Positions 8,010-15,524 of a DNA stretch of 31,327 nucleotides are shown one piece after another. The notes below the pieces were generated by a model. The model saw nothing but the letters and a program-made list of their open reading frames with translations. It did no database searches and was not told the origin of the DNA. Source of the DNA: Porphyromonadaceae bacterium UBA4262 (GTDB lineage Bacteria; Bacteroidota; Bacteroidia; Bacteroidales; Muribaculaceae). Position 1 is the stretch's first letter. Each line of letters begins with the position of its first letter. The translations under genes were made by a program, and so were the position numbers. Location: NCBI GenBank assembly GCA_002396085.1, contig DGWI01000013.1:1-31327 (forward strand). The letters are read 5' to 3'.

Positions 8010-8041
8010 GTTAGTATAGTACATTAATATAATAAGGAAAA

Positions 8042-8929
8042 ATGAGAAAGATTGCGATTGCAATGGCAGCACTGGCCATCATGGCGGCTAGTGGCACAGA
8101 GCGTGTTGACACTGTCAAGGTCATCAATAATGCCAAGCAGGTGATCATCACTGAGAGAGGCAGTGACATCCGCATGAAGGTCAATGGCTTGCAGGATGAT
8201 GACGACTACAACTATGAGTACCGTGTCAAGCAGGACAGCGACGGTAGCATCACCACCACCGAGACTGAGAACAAGAATGTGGAGCTGAAAATCCCGTTCA
8301 AGCGTTGTGGCAATGAGAAGGATTCGCACTTCGAGGTGTTCTTGAGCGACGTGTATGTGGGCTGGGGCCGCACTGATGTGGAGGCAGGAGCACAGCCCTA
8401 CATCCGCAAGAAGGCTTACGAGGCCGGTGTCCTCAACCTGGTGGCACTGGGCTACAAGTTCAACCAGAACCGTTCGCGCCTGTCGTTGGGTGTGGGTTTC
8501 AATTGGGGGTTCTATGGTACCAAGAATCCCTATCTGTGGGCTACTGATGATGCTGGTCATGTCGGTGTGGGGCAGATGGAAGATTATGACCTCAAGCACC
8601 GTCACGCCAATCTGGTTGTGCGGTCGTTGCAGTTCCCGCTGATGTTCAACCAACGTGTGGGCGAGAAGGTCTATCTGGCTGTAGCCGGCGTGATGAATTG
8701 GAACTACTATGCCAATCTGGAAAATCGCTTCAGCGTCGAGAAGAATAAGCTCAATATCAAGACTCATGGTCTGCATCAGCGCAAGGTGTCGTTCGATGTG
8801 ATGGCTATAGCCAGTTGGCGCAAATTGGGTGTGTACTTCCGCTATTCGCCCCAGTCGGTGTTTAAGGGTGCATGGGGTCCTGAATTGAAAAACCGTTGGA
8901 GCCTGGGTATTATGCTTCACGGGTTCTGA
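8042..8929 (+). CDS. Small outer-membrane beta-barrel protein, unknown function
   Basis: The 295-residue protein has a short signal peptide (MRK, then an Ala/Ile/Met-rich stretch to about residue 17) and an acidic N-terminal region (residues 20-90). The rest is made of alternating hydrophobic/polar strands rich in Tyr, Trp and Gly, ending with a hydrophobic strand and terminal Phe (LGIMLHGF). This is the pattern of an 8- to 10-stranded outer-membrane barrel like many Bacteroidales 'outer membrane beta-barrel' proteins. A terminal Phe is the usual BAM recognition signal. The gene starts 32 bases after the tRNA terminator with no strong promoter visible, and has its own terminator. Specific function cannot be told. 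Confidence 0.75.
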   Translation: MRKIAIAMAALAIMAASGTERVDTVKVINNAKQVIITERGSDIRMKVNGLQDDDDYNYEYRVKQDSDGSITTTETENKNVELKIPFKRCGNEKDSHFEVFLSDVYVGWGRTDVEAGAQPYIRKKAYEAGVLNLVALGYKFNQNRSRLSLGVGFNWGFYGTKNPYLWATDDAGHVGVGQMEDYDLKHRHANLVVRSLQFPLMFNQRVGEKVYLAVAGVMNWNYYANLENRFSVEKNKLNIKTHGLHQRKVSFDVMAIASWRKLGVYFRYSPQSVFKGAWGPELKNRWSLGIMLHGF

Positions 8930-8954
8930 TGACGATTTTGCCTCAAGACTTACT

Positions 8955-8999
8955 CCCTCCCTTTGGTGCTCGCTCATGCAAAGGGAGGGATTTTCTTTT
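8955..8999 (+). terminator. Intrinsic terminator after the small barrel gene
   Basis: A perfect 11-bp stem (CCCTCCCTTTG at 8955-8965 with CAAAGGGAGGG at 8979-8989) and a 13-nt loop are followed by ATTTTCTTTT, 25 bases after the stop codon. Confidence 0.9.
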
Positions 9000-9036
9000 G
9001 AAATGCCAAAAAACGCAAAAATCCATTGCTAGTCAA

Positions 9037-9071
9037 AATTCTCAATTCTCAATTTTCAATTTTCAATTAAA
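9037..9071 (+). repeat. Tandem array, five 7-bp units (AATTCTC type), overlapping the SGNH-gene promoter
   Basis: Heptamers AATTCTC, AATTCTC, AATTTTC, AATTTTC and AATTAAA run up to eight bases before the -7 box TACCTTTG (9079-9086). The -33 position of that promoter therefore falls inside the array. Confidence 0.7.
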
Positions 9072-9078
9072 AAAGTAG

Positions 9079-9086
9079 TACCTTTG
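9079..9086 (+). promoter_or_regulatory. -7 box of the SGNH/MBOAT operon
   Basis: TACCTTTG matches the TAnnTTTG -7 consensus and lies 17 bases before the chosen ATG. No clear TTTG is seen at -33; the place is taken by TTTTCAATT of the heptamer array. Confidence 0.6.
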
Positions 9087-9103
9087 CAGGCATTTTTGTG
9101 GAG

Positions 9104-10486
9104 ATGGAACGAGGTTACCTACATTCGGTCGTATGGATTGTGCTCGTGGCACTGCTGTTGCTGCTGGCACTGAACTGGTTACCCGCCTTGAAGGTGGGCG
9201 ACTGGCAGATGCGTCGTGTCGACTTGTTGGGTGACTTGCGCGGCGACTCGGCTGGTGTTGACGGCGAGGTGCTGGAGGTGCTTGCCGACGACATGGATTC
9301 CCAAGCGACGGGGCGCGTTGTCGTCGACTCGTGCCGTGCGGGCATGACGTGCATCGACGATATGGCCGATGATGAGGATCGTGGCATGAATGCGTTGTAC
9401 CGTGCGCTGGAAAGCATCGACACACTGGGACGGCCAGTGCGCATCGCCGTGTTGGGCGACAGTTACATCGAGGGTGACATCCTCACGGCCAACCTGCGTC
9501 AACTGCTGCAGGAGCGCTACGGGGGGTGTGGCGTGGGCTTTGTGCCGATGACAAGCGACTCGCCAGGCTTCCGTCGCAGTGTCAAGCAGAAGTTTAACAA
9601 GGCGTGGACTGCCCACAATGCCAACGACCATAGCGGCTATGACTCGCGTTGGGCCAACTTGACCGGGCACTACTACTTCGGCAAGAGTGGTGCGACAATG
9701 TCGCTACAGGGTGTCTCGACCTATCTGAGTCGTCTGGACACCTGCAGCCAGAGCACCTTCTACTGCATGGGGCATGGTACAGGGCGTGTGACGGCGATCG
9801 TCAACGGCTCGCAGTCGCAGTCGTTCGAACTCAATCCGATGGGGCACATACAGGGTGTGACTGTAACCGCTGCAATGGGTAGCATTGAGTGGCGCGTGGA
9901 CCGCAATGATGGTCTGACCTTCCTGGGCGTGTCGATGGATGGCGACCGCGGTGTGCAGGTCGACAACTATGCCTTGCGTGCCGCGAGCGGTCATCACTTG
10001 AAGAATGTCTCCGAGCAGATGTTTGCCGACTTCGACCGGATACGTCACTATGACCTGGTCATCGTGATGTATGGCCTGAATGTTGCCGGTCGTCAGACCA
10101 GCGACTTCACCACCTATCGTGAGCGCATGGTTACCGCCATCGACCACATGAAGCGCAACATGCCCGGCACGGGATTCCTGGTGGTGAGTGTGGGCGATCG
10201 CGAGGAGAAACGGGGCGGTTCGTTCCGCACCATGCGTGGTGTCATCAGCATGGTCAACGCCCAGCAGCGCATAGCCTATGACTCGCGGGTGGCATTCTGG
10301 AACCTCTACACCGCCATGGGTGGCGAGGGCAGCATCGTGCGTCTGGTCAACCAGCATCTGGCCAACCTTGACTACACGCACATCAACTTTGGCGGTGGTG
10401 CTCGGCTGGCACAGTTGCTCTATGATGCCATTACCTGGGGCCATGAACAGTATCATCAACAAGTCGAGAAAGGAGGCCAACCATGA
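9104..10486 (+). CDS. Membrane-anchored SGNH/GDSL hydrolase-fold protein, probable polymer O-acetyltransferase partner
   Basis: The 460-residue protein has one N-terminal transmembrane anchor (about residues 7-27) and a periplasmic SGNH domain. Block I is LGDSYIEGD with the nucleophile Ser120. A YGLN segment at 323-326 supplies the block III Gly/Asn, and block V is D423-x-x-H426 in DYTHINFGGG. It overlaps the next gene, an MBOAT acyltransferase, by 4 bp. That pairing is the standard layout of envelope O-acetylation systems (AlgI with AlgX/AlgJ, PatA with PatB): MBOAT moves an acetyl group across the membrane and the SGNH protein transfers it to a polysaccharide or peptidoglycan. The acceptor here is unknown. 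ATG 9104 is preferred to GTG 9098 two codons upstream. Confidence 0.82.
   Translation: MERGYLHSVVWIVLVALLLLLALNWLPALKVGDWQMRRVDLLGDLRGDSAGVDGEVLEVLADDMDSQATGRVVVDSCRAGMTCIDDMADDEDRGMNALYRALESIDTLGRPVRIAVLGDSYIEGDILTANLRQLLQERYGGCGVGFVPMTSDSPGFRRSVKQKFNKAWTAHNANDHSGYDSRWANLTGHYYFGKSGATMSLQGVSTYLSRLDTCSQSTFYCMGHGTGRVTAIVNGSQSQSFELNPMGHIQGVTVTAAMGSIEWRVDRNDGLTFLGVSMDGDRGVQVDNYALRAASGHHLKNVSEQMFADFDRIRHYDLVIVMYGLNVAGRQTSDFTTYRERMVTAIDHMKRNMPGTGFLVVSVGDREEKRGGSFRTMRGVISMVNAQQRIAYDSRVAFWNLYTAMGGEGSIVRLVNQHLANLDYTHINFGGGARLAQLLYDAITWGHEQYHQQVEKGGQP
10471..10476 (+). promoter_or_regulatory. Full Shine-Dalgarno sequence of the MBOAT gene
   Basis: AGGAGG lies six bases before the ATG at 10483, inside the last codons of the upstream gene. 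Strong Shine-Dalgarno sites are uncommon in Bacteroidota. Here it probably supports re-initiation at the ATGA overlap. Confidence 0.7.
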
Positions 10487-11970
10487 CAGTGAGTGCATTG
10501 TTTGATTCCATCTTGTCGCAGTTGACCTATAATCCCCAGTCGCCCATGATCTTCAGCAGCGGGGTTTTCCTGTGGCTGTTTGCCGCGTTCATCATCGTCT
10601 ATGCGATGCTGCATCGTCATCTGGCCGCCCGTCTGCTCTTTGTCACTGCGTTCAGTTACTACTTCTACTACAAGTCCAGCGGTGTTTACTTCTTCCTGCT
10701 GGCGCTGGTCACTTGCAGCGACTGGCTCATCGCTCAGCGCATGCACCGCACCAGGAGCCGGTCGGGTCGCAAGTGGCTCGTGGCGCTGAGTCTGGCGGTC
10801 GATCTGGGGCTGCTGGCCTACTTCAAGTACACCAATTTCTTTGGCCACATCTTTGCCGGGCTCACTGGCACCCACTTCAGCGACCTGAACATCTTCTTGC
10901 CAGTGGGTATCTCGTTCTTTACCTTCCAGTCGCTGAGTTACACCATCGATGTCTATCGCGGCAAGATTCGCCCGCTCGACACGTTGCTTGACTATGCCTT
11001 CTATGTCTCGTTCTTCCCGCAGTTGGTGGCAGGTCCCATTGTGCGTGCCAGCGACTTCATTCCGCAGATACGCCGTCCGTTGCGCGTCACCCGCGACATG
11101 GTTGGCACGGGCATGTGGTTCATCATCTGTGGCTTGTTCAAGAAGGCGGTTATCAGCGACTACATCAGCGTCAACTTTGTCGAGCGTGTGTTTGCCGACC
11201 CTTCACTGTACAGCGGACTGGAGAACCTGCTGGGCGTGTACGGTTATGCGCTGCAGATCTACTGCGACTTCTCGGGCTACAGCGACATGGCCATAGGCAT
11301 CGCGTTGTTGATGGGGTTCCACTTCAACCTGAACTTCAATAGCCCCTATAAGAGTGCGTCAATTACCGAGTTCTGGCGGCGATGGCACATCTCGCTCAGT
11401 TCGTGGTTGCGCGACTACTTGTACATCTCATTGGGCGGCAACCGCAAGGGCAAGTTGCGCCAGAATCTGAACCTGTTCATCACCATGTTCTTGGGTGGGC
11501 TGTGGCACGGTGCGTCGTGGAACTTCGTGGCATGGGGTTCGCTGCACGGTGTGGCCCTGATAGCCCACAAGTGGTGGATGCGCTTGACAGGCCAGAAGGC
11601 TGGTGTGCCTCACCGTCGGCGCTGGGTGCAGGTGCTGTGTGTGGTTGTCACGTTCCATTTTGCTTGCTTGTGCTGGATATTCTTCCGCAATCGTGAGTTC
11701 TCGAGTTCGGTAACCATGCTGAACCAGATCTTCACCAACTTTCACCCCGAGTTGCTGTGGCAGTTGCTCACAGGCTACTGGCAGGTGATGAGCCTGATGG
11801 TGCTGGGCTATGTGTTGCACTTTGTGCCCGATCGTGTCGAGAACCGCTGCAAACGTGCCTTTGTGCGCCTGCCCATGTTGTGCTATGTGCTGGCTCTCGT
11901 CATGATGGTGGTGCTTGTGATTCAGGTCAAGAGCAGCGACATCCAGCCCTTCATCTACTTCCAGTTCTAG
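10483..11970 (+). CDS. MBOAT family membrane-bound O-acyltransferase (AlgI/DltB-like)
   Basis: The 495-residue polytopic membrane protein has about ten hydrophobic segments and the MBOAT core. YCDFSGYSDMAIG is followed by FWRRWHISLSSWLRDYLY with His302 and LGGLWHGASWNFVAWG with the invariant catalytic His342. The length fits AlgI-like proteins. The reaction is transfer of an acetyl group from a cytoplasmic donor across the inner membrane to a periplasmic acceptor or partner, here probably the overlapping SGNH protein. Translation is coupled through an ATGA overlap and a perfect AGGAGG site. The target polymer cannot be read from the sequence: alginate is unlikely in this group, and capsule, exopolysaccharide or peptidoglycan are possible. 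Confidence 0.93.
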   Translation: MTVSALFDSILSQLTYNPQSPMIFSSGVFLWLFAAFIIVYAMLHRHLAARLLFVTAFSYYFYYKSSGVYFFLLALVTCSDWLIAQRMHRTRSRSGRKWLVALSLAVDLGLLAYFKYTNFFGHIFAGLTGTHFSDLNIFLPVGISFFTFQSLSYTIDVYRGKIRPLDTLLDYAFYVSFFPQLVAGPIVRASDFIPQIRRPLRVTRDMVGTGMWFIICGLFKKAVISDYISVNFVERVFADPSLYSGLENLLGVYGYALQIYCDFSGYSDMAIGIALLMGFHFNLNFNSPYKSASITEFWRRWHISLSSWLRDYLYISLGGNRKGKLRQNLNLFITMFLGGLWHGASWNFVAWGSLHGVALIAHKWWMRLTGQKAGVPHRRRWVQVLCVVVTFHFACLCWIFFRNREFSSSVTMLNQIFTNFHPELLWQLLTGYWQVMSLMVLGYVLHFVPDRVENRCKRAFVRLPMLCYVLALVMMVVLVIQVKSSDIQPFIYFQF

Positions 11971-12046
11971 TGTTGTGCTCGGCTTTAGGCGATTGTCTTG
12001 TTTAGGGTGTCGTTAATTGACAGATGGCAGCCGCTTGCTGAATAGA

Positions 12047-12078
12047 TTTGCTGAATTGAGTTGGATTTCCTATTTTTG
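12047..12078 (+). promoter_or_regulatory. Promoter of the LytS/LytTR pair
   Basis: TTTG at 12047-12050, a 20-bp spacer and TATTTTTG at 12071-12078 match the Bacteroidota consensus. The -7 box lies 24 bases before ATG 12103, which decides the start: the longer reading from TTG 12061 would begin upstream of the transcript. Confidence 0.8.
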
Positions 12079-12102
12079 TTTCGGCAAATATGCCGCTTTG
12101 CT

Positions 12103-13287
12103 ATGAAGTGGATTAAGTACACATCGCGCCAGGAGACCTATGCCAATATCTTGCTGTGGTCGGTTATGCTCATCGTGCCCGTAGTGGGCATGGTGGTGCT
12201 GTCGTCGGTCGACAACAACTATGATTTTCGTTGGATAGACATCTGGCATGTGATGCGCCCCATGCTGGTGGTTCTGTTGGCTTTTCTAGTGCATAACTAC
12301 TTCATTGCGCCTGAGATTGTATACAAGAACCGCAAGCGTCGCTACTATGTCTTGTTGGTAGTGCTGCTAATGGCGTTTGTTGCCTATCAGTGCACATCTG
12401 GTCCTCCTGCCAAGCCCCCAGTTGCTCAACATGTTGAGCAGGATGCTGGGTCGCGTCATGGGCTGGATGGGCAGAAACCGCTGCCTAATCCCAATACTCC
12501 TCCGCGTCATTTTGATCGCGGTAGAGGCGGTCATCATCGTGGCTCCAAACCGCTCGCTGGTCCACATGACTTCACGATGTTCTCGTTGCTGATTTTTGCC
12601 CTCGGTGCCAACTTGGGTCTGAAACTCTATTTCAAGACCATGCGTGAGAAGCAGCAAGTTGTTGAATTGGAGAAAGAAAATCTGCGTCAGGAGTTGACCT
12701 ACTTGCGTTATCAGGTGAACCCGCACTTCTTGATGAACACGCTCAACAACATCCATGCGTTGGTTGATATCGATCCCGAGCAGGCCAAGTCGAGCATTGT
12801 GCACTTGTCCAAGTTTATGCGTTACTTGCTCTATGAGTCAGATCAAGAATTAATCACACTGCGACAGGTGGTCGACCTGGTTTCGCTGTATATCGACCTG
12901 ATGAGCAAGCGCTATGCCGAGAGTGTGGACATCCGTTTTGACGCTCCCGAGCAGGTGCCCAATGTCGGCATGGCTCCATTGGTGATCATTCCATTCATCG
13001 AGAATGCCTTCAAGCATGGTGTGAGTTATGACAAACCATCGTTTATCCACATGTCGCTGCGGGTTGTTGACAGTAGCATCTGCTTTGTCTGCGTTAACTC
13101 GAAGAATCACATTAAACACGAAGTGGGCGGTGTCGGGTTGGCCAATGTCGTGAAGCGTCTGGATCTCATCTATGGTGACCAGTACAGCCTGCACGTTGAT
13201 GATGGTGATAACTATCGGGTTGAACTCATCGTGCCTGCCGACTCGTTGGGGGTGCAGACAATGAAGAACTTAGCAAACAATTATTAA
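12103..13287 (+). CDS. LytS/YehU-type sensor histidine kinase
   Basis: The 394-residue sensor has four predicted membrane segments (roughly 14-35, 46-68, 77-95 and 158-180). Between the third and fourth is a loop of about 55 residues rich in Pro, His, Gly and charged residues. A short coiled linker follows, then the His_kinase domain (PF06580) with phospho-acceptor His208 in NPHFLMNTLN, an HATPase N-box Asn301 in IENAFKHG and a Gly box near 343-346. The family signals by phosphorylating an adjacent LytTR regulator, which is encoded 12 bases downstream. The signal is unknown. The His-rich extracytoplasmic or loop region could bind a metal, but this is a guess. Confidence 0.93.
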   Translation: MKWIKYTSRQETYANILLWSVMLIVPVVGMVVLSSVDNNYDFRWIDIWHVMRPMLVVLLAFLVHNYFIAPEIVYKNRKRRYYVLLVVLLMAFVAYQCTSGPPAKPPVAQHVEQDAGSRHGLDGQKPLPNPNTPPRHFDRGRGGHHRGSKPLAGPHDFTMFSLLIFALGANLGLKLYFKTMREKQQVVELEKENLRQELTYLRYQVNPHFLMNTLNNIHALVDIDPEQAKSSIVHLSKFMRYLLYESDQELITLRQVVDLVSLYIDLMSKRYAESVDIRFDAPEQVPNVGMAPLVIIPFIENAFKHGVSYDKPSFIHMSLRVVDSSICFVCVNSKNHIKHEVGGVGLANVVKRLDLIYGDQYSLHVDDGDNYRVELIVPADSLGVQTMKNLANNY

Positions 13288-13299
13288 ATAGCAATCGAT

Positions 13300-14019
13300 A
13301 TGATCAGATGTATTGTAATAGATGATGAGCCTCTGGCCTTGAAGCAGTTGATTAGTTACACCGAGCAAACTCCCGAATTGGAGTTAGTTGCATCGTGCCA
13401 GAGTGCCCGTGAGGCGCTTGAAGTGTTGCGCAAAGAGCATGTTGATGCAATGTTTGTCGACATCAACATGCCAGACCTTAACGGGCTCGACTTTGTGCGT
13501 TCGCTGGAAGATCGCCCGATGGTGGTGTTCACGACGGCTTACAGCCAATATGCTGTTGAGGGTTTCCAAGTCAATGCGATTGATTATCTGCTCAAGCCCT
13601 TCGGTCTGGAGGAGTTTCGCCGTGCAGCCATGCGTTTGAAAGAGCAGTTTGAACTCAAGTATGCCGCCTCGCTATCCTGTGTTGACGAGGATGACTGCAT
13701 CTTTCTCAAGAGTGAGTACAAGATTGCGCGCATCCCCATTGCCGACATCCTCTATGTCGAGGCCATGAGTGAGTATCTGCGCATTCACTTCAGCAATGGC
13801 AGTCGCCCCATCACTGCCTTGTTGAGCATGAAGCGCATGGAGGAGCGTTTGCCGCGCACATTCATGCGCACACATCGCAGTTACATCGTCAACCTCAAGC
13901 GCATCGTCGAGGTGAACAAGAGTCACATTGTCCTTGGCCCGAATGTGTCGCTGCCCATTGGTGATCTCTACAAGGACACGTTTATGAACTATATCAACAG
14001 TAAGTTCTTGACTAAGTAG
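13300..14019 (+). CDS. LytTR-family response regulator
   Basis: The 239-residue regulator has a receiver domain (acidic pair Asp8/Asp9, phospho-acceptor Asp54 in FVDINMPDLNG, Lys99 in LLKPFG) and a C-terminal LytTR DNA-binding domain (about 135-235, including HRSYIVNLKRI and LPIGDLYKD). It is the partner of the kinase directly upstream and is expected to bind promoter direct repeats as a transcription activator. Its targets are not evident. The stop codon is three bases before a MITE-like element, and the nearest intrinsic terminator lies beyond that element. Confidence 0.95.
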   Translation: MIRCIVIDDEPLALKQLISYTEQTPELELVASCQSAREALEVLRKEHVDAMFVDINMPDLNGLDFVRSLEDRPMVVFTTAYSQYAVEGFQVNAIDYLLKPFGLEEFRRAAMRLKEQFELKYAASLSCVDEDDCIFLKSEYKIARIPIADILYVEAMSEYLRIHFSNGSRPITALLSMKRMEERLPRTFMRTHRSYIVNLKRIVEVNKSHIVLGPNVSLPIGDLYKDTFMNYINSKFLTK

Positions 14020-14022
14020 AAC

Positions 14023-14207
14023 TTAAGGTGGGTTCTATAAATTGCTCGTGTCAGATTGTTTTAGATTTTTGAGCAGATTTCGCCTTAATCTGGATGAGGC
14101 AGTAGCGGGCTACGGTTCAGACAGATGAGGCGAAATATGACAAAAAGAAAAACAATATGACCGAAACGACAGAATTACATATTTGGAATTTATAGAACCC
14201 ACCTTAA
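14023..14207. mobile_element. MITE-like element with perfect 21-bp terminal inverted repeats
   Basis: The 185-bp segment is bounded by 14023-14043 and 14187-14207, exact reverse complements that begin TTAAGGTGGGTTCTATAA. If TTAA at each end is the target duplication, the element core is 14027-14203. It has no open reading frame able to encode a transposase. Internally, ATTTCGCCT (14077-14085) pairs with AGGCGAAAT (14128-14136), extended inward by ATCTG/CAGAT. GTAGC/GCTAC (14102-14113) forms a terminal hairpin. This is the form of a non-autonomous miniature transposable element. The parent family is not identified. Confidence 0.75.
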
Positions 14208-14212
14208 ATTGT

Positions 14213-14238
14213 GCATGATGCCTTGGTCATCGTGCATT
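14213..14238 (+). other. Small hairpin, role unknown
   Basis: TGCATGATG and CATCGTGCA pair over 9 bp with one G-T pair around a 7-nt loop just outside the MITE-like element. No T-run follows, so it is not called a terminator. Confidence 0.35.
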
Positions 14239-14279
14239 ATAGAGTTTCACTCTCCACTTTTTTCTCATAGCTTTTTTGT

Positions 14280-14312
14280 GGTACTCCGACGTGATGTCGG
14301 GGTGCCTTTTTT
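14280..14312 (+). terminator. Intrinsic terminator upstream of the dcw cluster
   Basis: An 11-bp stem with two G-T pairs (GGTACTCCGAC with GTCGGGGTGCC), loop GTGAT and six T residues. It is the first strong terminator after the LytTR gene, 260 bases downstream. The MITE-like element probably inserted between the gene and its terminator (inference). Confidence 0.88.
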
Positions 14313-14516
14313 GTAGTCAGATGGATGATAGGTGAGGCTCCTTTCAGCATCATCTGCCAGGGGGCGGGCAATAGTTAGGGCGTGCAGTTGAGTTTGCGTC
14401 CGTAAATAGACAAAATTGGGCTGAGAATGAGAGTGTTTTAGAAGGTTGTTAATAACTTTTTGACAAAAAATTTACAAAAACAAATTTGGGATTCCAAATT
14501 ATCCAGAAAAAGTTAG
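14313..14516. other. Intergenic region before the dcw cluster; no mraZ
   Basis: No coding sequence is supported. A bulged hairpin (CAGATGGATG near 14318-14327 with CATCATCTG at 14348-14356) is visible. The last part is A/T-rich and leads into the dcw -7 box. mraZ, which heads this cluster in many bacteria, is not present here. Confidence 0.6.
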
Positions 14517-14524
14517 TAACTTTA
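14517..14524 (+). promoter_or_regulatory. -7 box of the dcw cluster
   Basis: TAACTTTA, followed by CACC, resembles the TAnnTTTG box and lies 47 bases before the rsmH start. The expected -33 TTTG is not at the right spacing. This may be the main promoter for the whole cluster, since no terminator is seen before the one after ftsZ. Confidence 0.5.
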
Positions 14525-14571
14525 CACCCTCAAATTAAAGTAAACTTGCTCAAACTTGATACTGAAGGTCA

Positions 14572-15480
14572 ATGGATGCCCCTGTTTATCACATTCCCGC
14601 CTTACTCAATGAGTGCCTTAATGGCTTGAATATCAAGCCTGACGGTACCTATGTCGATGTTACATTTGGTGGCGCTGGCCACAGCCGTGCGGTGTTGGAG
14701 CGCTTGTCGGCTCTGGGGCACCTCTACGGCATGGACCAGGATATAGATGCCTGGCGCAACCGCATCGATGATCCGCGCTTCACTTTTGTGTTAAGCAACT
14801 TTGCCTACCTGAAGAATTTTATGCGCTACTATGGTGTGACAGGTGCTGACGGCATCTTGGCCGACCTGGGAGTGTCGTTTCATCACTTCGATGACTTGGA
14901 GCGAGGTTTCTCGTTCCGCTTCGATGGACAACTGGACATGCGCATGAACCGAGCCAGTGCATTCGATGCCCGACAACTCATCAACACCTATGGCGAGGAG
15001 CAGTTGGCGCAAGTGCTGTACTTGTACGGCGAACTCAAGCAGAGCCGCGCGATGGCTCGCTCGATTGTCAAGGCGCGGGCCCAGCGCAGCATTGACACCA
15101 CGCAGCAGTTGCTCGATGTCATCAAGCCGCACATCCGCGTCAGCCAGGAGAAGAAAGAACTGGCGCAGGTGTTTCAGGCATTGCGCATCGAGGTCAACCA
15201 CGAGATTGATGTGCTCAAGCGCCTGTTGCAGTCGTCGCTCGATGTGTTGCGCCCTGGTGGTCGCCTGGTGGTCATTACCTATCACTCGCTCGAGGACCGC
15301 TTGGTCAAGAACTTCATGCGTAGCGGCAACATCGAGGGCAAGGTGGTCAAGGACTTCTATGGTCGCGTGCAATCGCCGCTGTCGCTGGTCAACAACAAGG
15401 TGATAGTTCCCAGTGACGAGGAGGTTGAGCGCAACCCGCGCTCGCGCAGCGCTAAATTGCGCATCGCCGAGAAAGTTTAA
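14572..15480 (+). CDS. rsmH: 16S rRNA (cytosine1402-N4)-methyltransferase RsmH
   Basis: The 302-residue enzyme uses S-adenosylmethionine to methylate N4 of C1402 in the 16S rRNA decoding centre. The family signature is clear: VYHIPALLNECL at the N-terminus, the SAM loop TFGGAGHS at 31-38, ADLGVSFHHFD, the segment with GFSFRFDGQLDMRMN, and a C-terminus with ITYHSLEDRLVKNFM and RSRSAKLRIAEK. The length is normal. It is the first gene of the dcw cluster here, directly behind the presumed cluster promoter. rsmH (mraW) holds this place next to mraZ in most bacteria. Confidence 0.97.
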   Translation: MDAPVYHIPALLNECLNGLNIKPDGTYVDVTFGGAGHSRAVLERLSALGHLYGMDQDIDAWRNRIDDPRFTFVLSNFAYLKNFMRYYGVTGADGILADLGVSFHHFDDLERGFSFRFDGQLDMRMNRASAFDARQLINTYGEEQLAQVLYLYGELKQSRAMARSIVKARAQRSIDTTQQLLDVIKPHIRVSQEKKELAQVFQALRIEVNHEIDVLKRLLQSSLDVLRPGGRLVVITYHSLEDRLVKNFMRSGNIEGKVVKDFYGRVQSPLSLVNNKVIVPSDEEVERNPRSRSAKLRIAEKV

Positions 15481-15524
15481 TAGTTTAGTTATACCTTCCG
15501 ATTTTCTCAGAATAAGATTTGACA

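Noticed and set aside
8024..8977. A 317-codon minus-strand frame opposite the small barrel gene
   Set aside because: The plus-strand frame has a signal peptide, barrel pattern and terminator; the minus frame has none and would end within the plus-strand leader.
14023..14207. The inverted-repeat element considered as a plain terminator or riboswitch
   Set aside because: The ends are perfect 21-bp repeats 143 bp apart with TTAA borders, which fits a miniature transposable element better; no riboswitch core was recognised.
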